Source: Chryseobacterium turcicum (lineage in GTDB: Bacteria > Bacteroidota > Bacteroidia > Flavobacteriales > Weeksellaceae). Taken from it: DNA of 64,000 nt. Where the stretch lies: contig NZ_JAJNAY010000002.1 in NCBI RefSeq assembly GCF_021010565.1, forward strand, positions 992,001 through 1,056,000. Direction: 5' to 3'. Positions 1-7,764 of this stretch are shown here, piece by piece. The notes beneath the pieces are model-generated. The model made no database searches, was not told where the DNA came from, and saw nothing but the letters and a program-made list of their open reading frames with translations. The position numbers and the translations under genes are program-made. Numbering within the stretch: position 1 is the first letter of the stretch; each line of letters opens with the position of its first letter.

Positions 1-807
1 CGAGATGAAATTATTAATTCGCCTCTCGCCTCTTCAAAAAAAATAGTCTGGATTCATAATGACCTTTCCCAAGTAAAAGAATATACAGAAGATGAGATTA
101 AAAAATTCTTCAGTTTTGATAAAATCATGGTGATTTCAGAGAAAATAGAAAAGCTTTTTCTTGAATTGGCCGAAAACGAAACGGAAAAACAAAAAATCAT
201 TAAAATCTACAACCCTTTAGATACCGAAGAAATTCTATCTAAAACAGAGCAACCACTCATTCATTATAAATTTGACCACACCCACCCTACTTTTATCTCT
301 GTAGGAACGGTTTTTCCGCAGAAAGGTTTTGACAGACTTCTAAGAGTGCATAAAAAACTTTTAGACGAAGGTTTTATACACAAAATACTGATTGTGGGTG
401 ACGGATATGATTTTGAAAATATCAAAAAGCTAAAAACAGAGCTCAATCTCGACAATACCGCAACCATGCTGGGTTTTACTGATAATCCGTATCCGTACTT
501 CAACAAGGCAGATTATTACATTTTAAGTTCAAGGTATGAAGGTTTCCCGACTGTTTTGTTTGAAGCGATTACTTTAAAAAAGAAAATCATTGCCACAGAT
601 GTTTCAGGAGTTAGAGAAATGCTGAATGATGGTGAATTAGGCTTAATTGTCGAAAACTCTGAAGAAGGAATTTATTCCGGAATGAGGAAAGCTTTGCTCG
701 ATTCTCAAGATTTTGAAAAATACACCGAGAAGCTAAAAGGTTACGAGATGCCTTTCAATCTTGAAAACTCAGTACAAAAAATCATTTCAATTCTTGACGG
801 CTTGTAG
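1..807 (+). CDS. Glycosyltransferase family 4, 5' end outside window
   Basis: The frame is open from base 1, so the N-terminus lies upstream; 268 residues are visible. They form most of the C-terminal, nucleotide-sugar-binding Rossmann domain of a GT-B glycosyltransferase. Visible marks are the strand and loop ISVGTVFPQKGFDRLL, where the donor domain typically starts, and the E-x7-E motif in YEGFPTVLFEA, followed by a GVREML segment, all typical of GT4 retaining enzymes. It would transfer a sugar from an activated donor onto a growing surface polysaccharide or LPS at the cytoplasmic face. The acyltransferase gene 55 bp downstream fits such a locus. Donor and acceptor cannot be told from sequence. 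The first ATG in the window (127) is internal. Confidence 0.9.
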   Translation, partial: RDEIINSPLASSKKIVWIHNDLSQVKEYTEDEIKKFFSFDKIMVISEKIEKLFLELAENETEKQKIIKIYNPLDTEEILSKTEQPLIHYKFDHTHPTFISVGTVFPQKGFDRLLRVHKKLLDEGFIHKILIVGDGYDFENIKKLKTELNLDNTATMLGFTDNPYPYFNKADYYILSSRYEGFPTVLFEAITLKKKIIATDVSGVREMLNDGELGLIVENSEEGIYSGMRKALLDSQDFEKYTEKLKGYEMPFNLENSVQKIISILDGL

Positions 808-850
808 ATTAATTTTTGTTCTTATTACCTTTAAGACCATTTAGATTTTT

Positions 851-858
851 TAAATTTG
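851..858 (+). promoter_or_regulatory. -7 box of acyltransferase gene, 4 nt from ATG
   Basis: TAAATTTG matches the Bacteroidota primary sigma -7 consensus TAnnTTTG and ends 4 nt before the ATG at 863. If transcription starts at the usual distance, the mRNA is leaderless or nearly so. Confidence 0.6.
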
Positions 859-862
859 TTCT

Positions 863-1417
863 ATGGCAGACTATTCTACTATACAAAAAGATTTCTACCG
901 GGAAAGCGGAAAATGGCTTTCAACCTTTAAAATATTAGCGAAATGCGTTAATCCGAATCTACATTTTGTTTATGTTTTAAGAAAAACGCAGAAATATAGT
1001 AAGACGCCTGTTTTAGGACTTTATTGGAGAATTGTTTTACGTCATTTCCAAATTAAATATGGTTTTCAGATTTATCCTGAAACTCAAATTGGAGAAGGTT
1101 TTTATCTAGGACATTGGGGAAGCTTGGTCATAAACCCAAAAACGAAAATAGGAAAAAACTGTAATATTGCCCAAGGAGTAACCATCGGACAGCAAAACAG
1201 AGGAAAAAATGAAGGGCATCCTGTAATCGGCAATGAAGTTTGGATAGGCCCAAACGCGGTGATTGTAGGAAAAATAACTATCGGTACAAATGTTTTGATT
1301 GCACCCAATGCGTATGTAAATTTTGATATTCCAGACAATTCTGTGGTTACAGGTAATCCTGCAAAGGTTTATCCTAACGAAAATGCGACAGACGGATATA
1401 TTAATAATAAGGTATAA
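863..1417 (+). CDS. Hexapeptide-repeat O-acetyltransferase (serine acetyltransferase-like)
   Basis: 184 residues. The region from about 75 to 165 is a left-handed parallel beta helix made of imperfect hexapeptide repeats (IGEGFYLGHWG, IGKNCNIAQGVTIG, IGNEVWIGPNAVIVG, IGTNVLIAPNAYV), ending in the VTGNPAKV turn common to CysE/WcaB-like acetyltransferases. The H of GHWG is placed like the catalytic His. The N-terminal 60 residues are a short helical part, much shorter than in CysE, so a sugar or lipid O-acetyltransferase is more likely than cysteine biosynthesis. Its position just after a GT4 gene supports polysaccharide modification. Acyl donor (acetyl-CoA) is inferred from the family. Confidence 0.85.
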   Translation: MADYSTIQKDFYRESGKWLSTFKILAKCVNPNLHFVYVLRKTQKYSKTPVLGLYWRIVLRHFQIKYGFQIYPETQIGEGFYLGHWGSLVINPKTKIGKNCNIAQGVTIGQQNRGKNEGHPVIGNEVWIGPNAVIVGKITIGTNVLIAPNAYVNFDIPDNSVVTGNPAKVYPNENATDGYINNKV

Positions 1418-1487
1418 ACCTGAATTTTATCATATTTTAAAGTATATTAAACTTTGTTAAAAATGATAGATAATAATCCAAAATTAA

Positions 1488-1495
1488 TATTTTTG
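1488..1495 (+). promoter_or_regulatory. -7 box upstream of carbonic anhydrase
   Basis: TATTTTTG matches TAnnTTTG and lies 79 nt upstream of the ATG at 1575. A TTTG lies at 1453-1456 but is about 31 nt away, further than usual for a -33 element. Confidence 0.4.
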
Positions 1496-1574
1496 CATAA
1501 TTATTGATTCAGTCTATTGAATTTGAAAATAATTTAAACGAAATAAATAATTATACTCTTTAAAATTTTAATTG

Positions 1575-2240
1575 ATGAAGAATTCGTACGAAGTTATTTT
1601 TGAGAACAACAGAAAATGGGTAGAATCTAAAGTAGCAGACAACCCCCACTTCTTTGAGGAACTTGCAAAAACTCAGCATCCGGAATACCTTTACATAGGT
1701 TGTTCAGACAGCAGAGCCACAGCAGAAGAACTCATGGGAGCAAAACCGGGCGAAGTTTTTGTTCACAGAAATATAGCAAATGTTGTTAATACATTAGACA
1801 TGAGCTCCACCGCTGTTATACAATATGCAGTAGAGCATTTGAAGGTAAAACACATTATAGTTTGCGGACACTACAACTGTGGTGGTGTAAAAGCGGCGAT
1901 GACGCCTCAAGATTTAGGACTTTTGAATCCTTGGCTGAGAACGATTCGTGATGTTTACAGACTGCATCAAGCAGAGCTAGATTCTATCGATGATGAAAAT
2001 AAACGTTATGACAGGCTTGTAGAACTTAATGTTCAGGAGCAATGCATCAACGTAATAAAAATGGCCTGTGTACAGGAAAGATATATCCTAGAAGAATATC
2101 CTATTGTTCACGGCTGGGTTTTTGACCTTAGAACAGGTAAAATTATTGATCTTGAAATTGATTTTGAGGAAACCTTAAAAGACATACAAAAGATTTATAA
2201 TCTTACAGGCTCAGATTGGGTGATGAACAAAAAGAAATAA
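1575..2240 (+). CDS. can: Beta-class carbonic anhydrase
   Basis: Interconverts CO2 and bicarbonate in the cytoplasm. 221 residues from the ATG at 1575; a TTG three bases earlier is in frame, but ATG is preferred. The zinc-site residues of beta carbonic anhydrases are present: C43, D45 and R47 in GCSDSR, and H99 and C102 in CGHYNCGG. The VFVHRNIANVV segment and the C-terminal GWVFDLRTGKI also fit the family and the length is normal (about 200-225). It heads a run of same-strand genes with a small secreted protein, a SulP transporter and a second carbonic anhydrase, suggesting bicarbonate supply for carboxylation. It is the closer of the two to the E. coli Can type. Confidence 0.95.
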   Translation: MKNSYEVIFENNRKWVESKVADNPHFFEELAKTQHPEYLYIGCSDSRATAEELMGAKPGEVFVHRNIANVVNTLDMSSTAVIQYAVEHLKVKHIIVCGHYNCGGVKAAMTPQDLGLLNPWLRTIRDVYRLHQAELDSIDDENKRYDRLVELNVQEQCINVIKMACVQERYILEEYPIVHGWVFDLRTGKIIDLEIDFEETLKDIQKIYNLTGSDWVMNKKK

Positions 2241-2261
2241 TCTTTCTTTAAAATTGAGTGA

Positions 2262-2561
2262 ATGAAATTCTGGAGTATTATTACATTACTGTTTATGCTA
2301 AACTTCACAGCCTTGCCAAGCATCGCTGCGGTTTTTGGCTGGGAAATACAGAGAACTAATGTAATTTTAAACGAAGAAGAAACACACTCTCATTACACCT
2401 CATTTACAGTTTACGAAAAAACGTTACCAAAGACGTTAAACGTACATGATTTTCTTAAGTTTTTCGAGCTTGATCTCGAGCGTAAATCTTTTGTACTGAT
2501 TGATGATTCTTTTCATCTTTCGCCATTACTTACCATATTTTCTCCACCTCCGGAAGCTTAA
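2262..2561 (+). CDS. Small secreted protein of unknown function
   Basis: 99 residues. The N-terminus (KFWSIITLLFMLNFTALPSI) is a clear hydrophobic export signal, probably cleaved after residues 21-23. The mature part is about 75 residues, rich in acidic and aromatic residues, with several His (HSHY, NVHDF, FHLSP) and ending in FSPPPEA, a short Pro tail. No family recognised. It starts 21 bp after the carbonic anhydrase stop and precedes the SulP gene by about 150 bp. Coding character is supported by the signal peptide, an unbroken frame and its spacing. Metal binding by the His residues is only a guess. Confidence 0.65.
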   Translation: MKFWSIITLLFMLNFTALPSIAAVFGWEIQRTNVILNEEETHSHYTSFTVYEKTLPKTLNVHDFLKFFELDLERKSFVLIDDSFHLSPLLTIFSPPPEA

Positions 2562-2707
2562 TTGAAATAGACTTACAAATATTCATATCAAATTTGATGT
2601 TGAATAGATGTCCTTTTTAATTAATTCAAAATTTTCATTACTGATGATCTTAATTATACTTTTTATAATTAAATATCAATCGGTTACATTTATCATTTTT
2701 CAATATC

Positions 2708-4303
2708 ATGAAAAAATCAAAGTCATTATTTGGAGGAATAAAGGAGAATTTCCCTTCAGGCCTCGTTGTGTTTTTAGTAGCCCTTCCATTATGTTTAGGA
2801 ATTGCGTTGGCATCTGGCGCACCACCATTATCTGGTGTAATTGCAGGTATCGTAGGTGGTTTAGTCATTGGTGCACTTAGTAATTCTAACATTTCGGTTT
2901 CAGGACCTGCTGCTGGTCTTACGGCAATTGTTTTAACGGCAATTACAGATCTAGGAGCTTTCGAACTCTTTCTATGTGCTGGTATTATTGCTGGACTTAT
3001 ACAATTGGTTTTAGGCTTCTTAAAAGCAGGAAGTATCTCCAATTATTTTCCGAATAATGTAATTGAAGGAATGCTTGCTGCCATCGGAATTATTATTATC
3101 ATCAAACAGATTCCGCATGCATTAGGTTTTGATAGCGACTATGAAGGAAATGAAACATTATTTTCTAACGGAATTAATTTTAATTATTTCAGCGAATTAA
3201 TAGGCGCAATACATCCTGGAGCAATCATTGTTACTTTGGTTTCTGTAGGCGTACTTTTAGCTTGGGATAAGGTTCCAGCATTAAAAAGATTAAAAATGCT
3301 ACCAGGAGCGCTAGTTGCTGTAGCAATAGGAATTTTACTAAATGAGGCATTTAAAATCTCAGGAAGTTCTTTGGCTATCGGTACCGAGCATTTGGTTTCT
3401 TTACCTGTTCCTCAAAGTCTTGATGATTTTAAAAACTTGATTATACTTCCCGATTTTAATGGTTTTCTTAATCCTAAAGTATGGGTTGTAGGAGCAACTA
3501 TTGCTATTGTAGCATCGATTGAAACATTACTTTGTATTGAAGCTTCAGATAGATTAGATGTTCAGAGAAGAATTACCGATACCAATTTAGAATTAAAAGC
3601 TCAGGGAATCGGAAACTTAATCAGTTCATTTATTGGTGGATTGCCAATGACATCAGTAGTGGTAAGAAGTTCTGCAAATGCAAATGCAGGAGCTACTTCG
3701 AAGGTTTCAGCGATGATTCACGGGGTTCTATTACTAGTTTGTGTATTGACCATTCCTTTTATTTTAAATCTAATTCCTTTATCAACGCTTGCTGCTGTTT
3801 TACTTTTGGTAGGATATAAATTGGCAAAACCAGCTACATTCAAACATTTCTGGCATTTAGGAAAATTTCAGTTTATTCCGTTTGTAGCGACTGTAGTTGC
3901 GATTGTAGCAACAGATTTGCTAAAAGGAGTAGGTATTGGTTTGGCAATCTCGGTTTTCTATATCTTACAAGGAAATATGAAGCGTGCTTATTACCTGAGC
4001 CGCGAAAAACTAAGAGATGCAGACGGTATCAAAATAAAATTGGCAGAAGAGGTATCTTTCCTCAATAAAGCTGCTATTAAAAAGACATTAAAAAACATTA
4101 AACCAAACTCTACGGTAACGATTGATGCGAGAGAAACATCATATATCGCAACGGATGTACTAGAAATGGTACAGGATTTTGCCAATATCCGAGCGAAAGA
4201 AGAAGACATTAATGTGGAACTATTAGGCTTCAAAACTTCGTACAGAGACTACGAAACCGATGAAGACTCTCACATCGTCATTACCCACAAAAGAGCAATG
4301 TAA
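2708..4303 (+). CDS. SulP family anion transporter with STAS domain (putative bicarbonate uptake)
   Basis: 531 residues. SulP (SLC26-like) inner-membrane transporters move sulfate, bicarbonate or other anions. The N-terminal part has the conserved GLVVFLVALPLCLGIALASG segment (residues about 17-37) of transmembrane helix 1 and a long run of hydrophobic helices to about residue 425, including an IETLLCIEASDRL loop and SSFIGGLPMTSVVVRSSAN motif. A C-terminal STAS domain (about 435-531) contains STVTIDARETSYIATDVLE. The carbonic anhydrase genes on both sides argue for bicarbonate over sulfate, as in BicA-like systems, but substrate is inferred from context alone. Confidence 0.9.
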   Translation: MKKSKSLFGGIKENFPSGLVVFLVALPLCLGIALASGAPPLSGVIAGIVGGLVIGALSNSNISVSGPAAGLTAIVLTAITDLGAFELFLCAGIIAGLIQLVLGFLKAGSISNYFPNNVIEGMLAAIGIIIIIKQIPHALGFDSDYEGNETLFSNGINFNYFSELIGAIHPGAIIVTLVSVGVLLAWDKVPALKRLKMLPGALVAVAIGILLNEAFKISGSSLAIGTEHLVSLPVPQSLDDFKNLIILPDFNGFLNPKVWVVGATIAIVASIETLLCIEASDRLDVQRRITDTNLELKAQGIGNLISSFIGGLPMTSVVVRSSANANAGATSKVSAMIHGVLLLVCVLTIPFILNLIPLSTLAAVLLLVGYKLAKPATFKHFWHLGKFQFIPFVATVVAIVATDLLKGVGIGLAISVFYILQGNMKRAYYLSREKLRDADGIKIKLAEEVSFLNKAAIKKTLKNIKPNSTVTIDARETSYIATDVLEMVQDFANIRAKEEDINVELLGFKTSYRDYETDEDSHIVITHKRAM

Positions 4304-4354
4304 GCTCAAAAAAAAATATTTAACTTTAATAATTCAAAAAATAAAAAAAATCAT

Positions 4355-4990
4355 ATGAAAGCACATACATCAGAAACTCAGTCTACAATTACTCCTGAAA
4401 AAGCATTAGACTTTTTAAAGGAAGGAAACCAAAGATTCGTCAATAACTTAAAGGCAAACAGAGATCTTTTGGAGCAGGTAAACGCTACCCGCGAAGGACA
4501 GTGGCCTTTTGCAGTTGTTTTAAGCTGTATCGACAGCCGTACTTCTGCAGAATTAATCTTTGATCAAGGACTAGGTGATGTTTTCAGTATCAGAATAGCA
4601 GGAAACTTTGTAAATCAAGATATTTTAGGATCTATGGAATTTGGCTGTAATGTAGCGGGTTCTAAGTTGGTTGTTGTTTTAGGACATACAAAATGTGGCG
4701 CTCTAAAAGGTGGATTGGACGCTGCTAAAATTGAAGGAATGGGAATGGATAACCTGAACCATCTTATCGGTCATTTCGATCCAATTATTAAAACAATCAT
4801 CAAGGATGATGAAGAGCGTTCTTCTGCTAATGCGGACCTTCTTGAAAGACTAAATCAGCATAACGTAAAAAATGCGATTGAAGAAATCCGTAAGCAAAGT
4901 TCTACTTTAAAAAGACTTGAGGAAGAAGGCCAAATTAAAATCATTGGTGCTAACTACGACGTTGAAACCGGCGTTGTAACTTGGTTATAA
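4355..4990 (+). CDS. Beta-class carbonic anhydrase, second copy
   Basis: 211 residues, a different subfamily from the copy at 1575. Zinc-site residues are C58, D60 and R62 (SCIDSR) and H111 and C114 (GHTKCGALKG). The N-terminal ALDFLKEGNQRFV helix is typical of the longer beta carbonic anhydrases often found next to or fused with SulP transporters. It follows the SulP gene by 51 bp and is followed by a strong hairpin, so the two are probably cotranscribed. No export signal is visible; the enzyme should be cytoplasmic and could convert imported bicarbonate to CO2 or the reverse. Confidence 0.95.
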   Translation: MKAHTSETQSTITPEKALDFLKEGNQRFVNNLKANRDLLEQVNATREGQWPFAVVLSCIDSRTSAELIFDQGLGDVFSIRIAGNFVNQDILGSMEFGCNVAGSKLVVVLGHTKCGALKGGLDAAKIEGMGMDNLNHLIGHFDPIIKTIIKDDEERSSANADLLERLNQHNVKNAIEEIRKQSSTLKRLEEEGQIKIIGANYDVETGVVTWL

Positions 4991-5017
4991 TAAACATTCA
5001 TCTTTCATTAATAATTA

Positions 5018-5040
5018 GGTCGGAAGCAATGCTTCCGACC
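5018..5040. terminator. Bidirectional terminator, carbonic anhydrase / pth
   Basis: 10-bp perfect stem GGTCGGAAGC/GCTTCCGACC with loop AAT, between two convergent genes and followed on the plus strand by a T-rich stretch. Confidence 0.85.
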
Positions 5041-5050
5041 GAATTTATTT

Positions 5051-5614
5051 TTACTTACCGTTGAACGCAGACATGGTATTATTAATTCCTGCAAAAACAA
5101 ACGACAAACATGCTTTTGAAAACTTTTCTATTCTTTCGGGAAGCTTTTCACGCTCTTCTTCATTCCAGGTTCCCAAAACATAATCTACCTGTCTTCCTTC
5201 AGAAAACTCAGCAGAAATACCAAAACGCAGCCTTGCATAATTCTGAGTCTGCAATACTTCCTGAATATTTTTCAAACCGTTGTGCCCTGCATCAGAACCT
5301 TTCATTTTCATTCTTAATGTTCCGAATGGCAAAGCCAGATCATCGGTAACGATCATCACATTTTCTAAAGGAATATTTTCTTTTTGCATCCAGTATTTTA
5401 CGGCATTTCCTGAAAGATTCATGTAGGTATCAGGCTTTAAAACCAATACTTTCCTTCCTTTATACTTTCCTTCTGCCATCCAACCAAAATTGGTGGTATT
5501 GAATGGTGCTTCTAAAGTTTCAGCAATTTTTTCAGCAACTTTAAAACCTATATTGTGACGTGTATTTTCGTATTCAGGGCCTTTATTTCCGAGACCGACA
5601 ATTAAATATTTCAT
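5051..5614 (-). CDS. pth: Peptidyl-tRNA hydrolase
   Basis: Releases tRNA from peptidyl-tRNA dropped from ribosomes; cytoplasmic and usually essential. 187 residues, the normal length. The start [20 protein letters not shown] carries N10 and the catalytic H20 in the N-T-R-H-N-x-G motif. The [12 protein letters not shown] segment and the [13 protein letters not shown] to GHNGLKNI stretch supply the other conserved Asn and Asp of the tRNA-binding cleft. A TAATTTTG -7-like box lies about 13 nt upstream of the ATG. Confidence 0.97.
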   Translation of the reverse strand: MKYLIVGLGNKGPEYENTRHNIGFKVAEKIAETLEAPFNTTNFGWMAEGKYKGRKVLVLKPDTYMNLSGNAVKYWMQKENIPLENVMIVTDDLALPFGTLRMKMKGSDAGHNGLKNIQEVLQTQNYARLRFGISAEFSEGRQVDYVLGTWNEEEREKLPERIEKFSKACLSFVFAGINNTMSAFNGK

Positions 5615-5651
5615 GAGAAATTTTTTGCAAAATTAAGGGTTATAAAATAAA

Positions 5652-5679
5652 AAACTCAACCCTAAAAAGGATTGAGTTT
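5652..5679 (-). terminator. Terminator after the first YD-like lipoprotein gene
   Basis: 8-bp stem AAACTCAA/TTGAGTTT with a 12-nt loop, AT-rich flanks, downstream of the minus-strand gene that ends at 5703. Confidence 0.6.
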
Positions 5680-5702
5680 AAATATTTTAAAAAAATTATT
5701 AA

Positions 5703-6629
5703 TTACAAAGGTTTGTAGAAATAATTAATCCCAAATCCTTGAGTCATATAAGTCTGTGGATCATACTTATAATTTGTAGAAACAACAACAGGAACAGGAA
5801 CAAATGGCATCATATCTGTTGCAGAAGCTCTTTTAGGACTGTTTGATGATAACATCAAACTTCTGTCATCATTAATATCTGTAGAAATAAGTACAGAAAC
5901 TTTATATTCAAATGGTAATAAAGTATATCCGCTGATTTGAGAATCATAGCTTGAAAAACCAAAATCATATTTCTTTGTAGGATCTTCAAAGACAGTACCC
6001 CCCGTAAGTTTACCTACTTGTTTGCTCACTAAAGACACATTATCTCCTAAATAGCTGTACGCTGCTTTAGTATAATCTGTGTACGCAAAAGAAGTAATAT
6101 CTTCACCTCTTCTCATTAAAATAGAAGCCAATTTTGATGTTGTAGAGCTATACGTTAAAGTATAAATTGCTTTTGTTTTTTTCAAAAGAGCATAAACACC
6201 CACTATAGCCGGAGCAACCGGAGCAGCTCTCCTATACACTGATCTGTTTTCAGAAATCATTGTTAATTTCCCCAAATTACCATACGTATATTGCTGAGTA
6301 TAAGAAACACTGTCTGTATCTAACACACCATCGTTATCCAAATCTAGAAAACCATTAAATGTAAGTCTACTGATTTTATCGCCACTCCATTCTACATTGG
6401 TTATAGAGGCTTTTTCTGTAATAACTCTTGTAAGAAGCAAACCGGCATACTGATATTCGGCAATCATTCCAGCATTGGTTACCTCTCTTGATAAAGCTCT
6501 TGGCCCAATCAAACCTGTATTTTCATTCAAATCCAAAAGTGGATTTCCTTCTTCATCAGCCAAATCTTTACAAGAATGTATTGAAGAAAAACCTGCTATT
6601 AGCAAAATAAAATAGAAAAGTCTTTTCAT
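5703..6629 (-). CDS. Lipoprotein with YD/DUF4595-like repeats
   Basis: 308 residues. The N-terminus is a lipoprotein signal with lipobox ending SIHSC (C20), followed by KDLADEE; acidic residues just after the Cys are the pattern linked to surface export of lipoproteins in this class. The rest is beta-rich with motifs such as ITNVEWSGDKISRLTF and QQYTYGNLGKLTMI, resembling the Tyr-Asp style repeats of DUF4595-like proteins. The C-terminus is FGINYFYKPL. It is a distant paralogue of its upstream neighbour (end at 7639): both have a GPR-[AI]-L segment after the linker and similar repeats. Function unknown; probably outer membrane. Confidence 0.8.
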   Translation of the reverse strand: MKRLFYFILLIAGFSSIHSCKDLADEEGNPLLDLNENTGLIGPRALSREVTNAGMIAEYQYAGLLLTRVITEKASITNVEWSGDKISRLTFNGFLDLDNDGVLDTDSVSYTQQYTYGNLGKLTMISENRSVYRRAAPVAPAIVGVYALLKKTKAIYTLTYSSTTSKLASILMRRGEDITSFAYTDYTKAAYSYLGDNVSLVSKQVGKLTGGTVFEDPTKKYDFGFSSYDSQISGYTLLPFEYKVSVLISTDINDDRSLMLSSNSPKRASATDMMPFVPVPVVVSTNYKYDPQTYMTQGFGINYFYKPL

Positions 6630-6656
6630 TATGTAATGGGATTATTTATTTTTCCA

Positions 6657-6664
6657 CAAATATA
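6657..6664 (-). promoter_or_regulatory. -7 box for the lipoprotein gene
   Basis: On the minus strand TATATTTG matches TAnnTTTG, 27 nt upstream of the ATG at 6629; it gives this gene a start separate from the neighbour upstream. Confidence 0.45.
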
Positions 6665-6730
6665 ATTTTTTTTTGTATAAAAATCATATTTTAATTAATA
6701 TTATAACAAAACTAATAATAGAAAAACTCA

Positions 6731-7639
6731 TTATAGAGCTTTATAAACATACTTCTGAGTTTGCGACTGATCTGATGTTGGATAATTCATAGAATCATAA
6801 AGATAAGTATAATCACCTGGTATTACCGGACCTGCCACCCCTGGAGTAATAGGTGGAAATACAATATTGAAACTCTTAACATTATTAGCCGATAGTGAAG
6901 GGAAATTAATAGGATGCACCAAGCTCCACATTACAAAAAACGTTCTAGGTAAAGTATTATAAGGATTAATTTGATTGTCGTAAGCAGAGTAAGTATACGT
7001 TGTCGTTAAAACCGTTACAGACAAATCCGGAACACCCGCTGAATTTGTAATTCCAGCTTCTGTTACCATTTTGGTTATATTATCTCCAGCGTTGGTAAAA
7101 TTATAATTGGTAAAATGAGTATAAGTTGAGCCAGACTTTTTCTTTTCAACAATCTTCGTCATTTTCCCCGAACTATCGTAAGTGTAAGTATATTCACTAT
7201 TGAAGTTGGGCATATTATTCAACATCGTCGTACACGTTGTATAATTGATTTTCCCTCCTGAATCATAAGTGATATTGAAGTCATAAGTTAAGCTATTTGT
7301 AGGAGCACCATTCACTTCTTGTGCAAATTTCACTTTTGTAATTTTCCCAGAAGTATATGTGGGCGTTCCAACAAAAAAAGAAGTAGGCCCGCTCGCTTCT
7401 TTAAAAATTGCTTTTTCTAAAACATTTCCGGTAGTTACAAACTCTTGATTTGTAACATTACTGACTATAATTTTATTTAAAATTCTTGGTCCTGTAATGG
7501 TGGGCGCACTTCCTCCACTTCCACCACTCCCTCCGGGACCATTGAGTGTATTATTAATTGGATCTGAGGTGGTGTTATCGCAAGAAAACATAAAGCCAAG
7601 AAGTAAAACAGTAAAACCTCTCAATAAATTTTTAGTCAT
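6731..7639 (-). CDS. Lipoprotein with Gly-Ser linker and YD/DUF4595-like repeats
   Basis: 302 residues. Lipobox MFSCDNTTSDP places the lipidated Cys at 20, followed by a flexible GPGGSGGSGGS linker (about residues 34-45), then a beta-rich domain with repeats such as ITYDSGGKINYTT and YTYTYDSSGKMTKIVEK. Such repeats occur in DUF4595/YD-like cell-surface proteins. Paralogue of the next gene downstream, with which it shares the GPRIL start of the domain and the overall repeat plan. A TATATTTG -7-like box lies about 21 nt upstream of the start. Function unknown. Confidence 0.8.
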   Translation of the reverse strand: MTKNLLRGFTVLLLGFMFSCDNTTSDPINNTLNGPGGSGGSGGSAPTITGPRILNKIIVSNVTNQEFVTTGNVLEKAIFKEASGPTSFFVGTPTYTSGKITKVKFAQEVNGAPTNSLTYDFNITYDSGGKINYTTCTTMLNNMPNFNSEYTYTYDSSGKMTKIVEKKKSGSTYTHFTNYNFTNAGDNITKMVTEAGITNSAGVPDLSVTVLTTTYTYSAYDNQINPYNTLPRTFFVMWSLVHPINFPSLSANNVKSFNIVFPPITPGVAGPVIPGDYTYLYDSMNYPTSDQSQTQKYVYKAL

Positions 7640-7714
7640 AAGTTATAGTTATTAGTCTCGCAAATATAAATTATTTTCAACATCTAAGGATTTATTTTAA
7701 AAATAAAATAAAAA

Positions 7715-7742
7715 AAAGACCTAAAATAATTTTTAGGTCTTT
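7715..7742 (-). terminator. Terminator after mfd
   Basis: 12-bp perfect stem AAAGACCTAAAA/TTTTAGGTCTTT, loop TAAT, followed on the minus strand by a run of T. Confidence 0.85.
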
Positions 7743-7764
7743 CATAAATTAAGAAAATGATTGC

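Noticed and set aside
2608..2880. 90-codon plus-strand frame overlapping the SulP start
   Set aside because: Overlaps a well-supported SulP gene in another frame and reads as random residues after its hydrophobic start.
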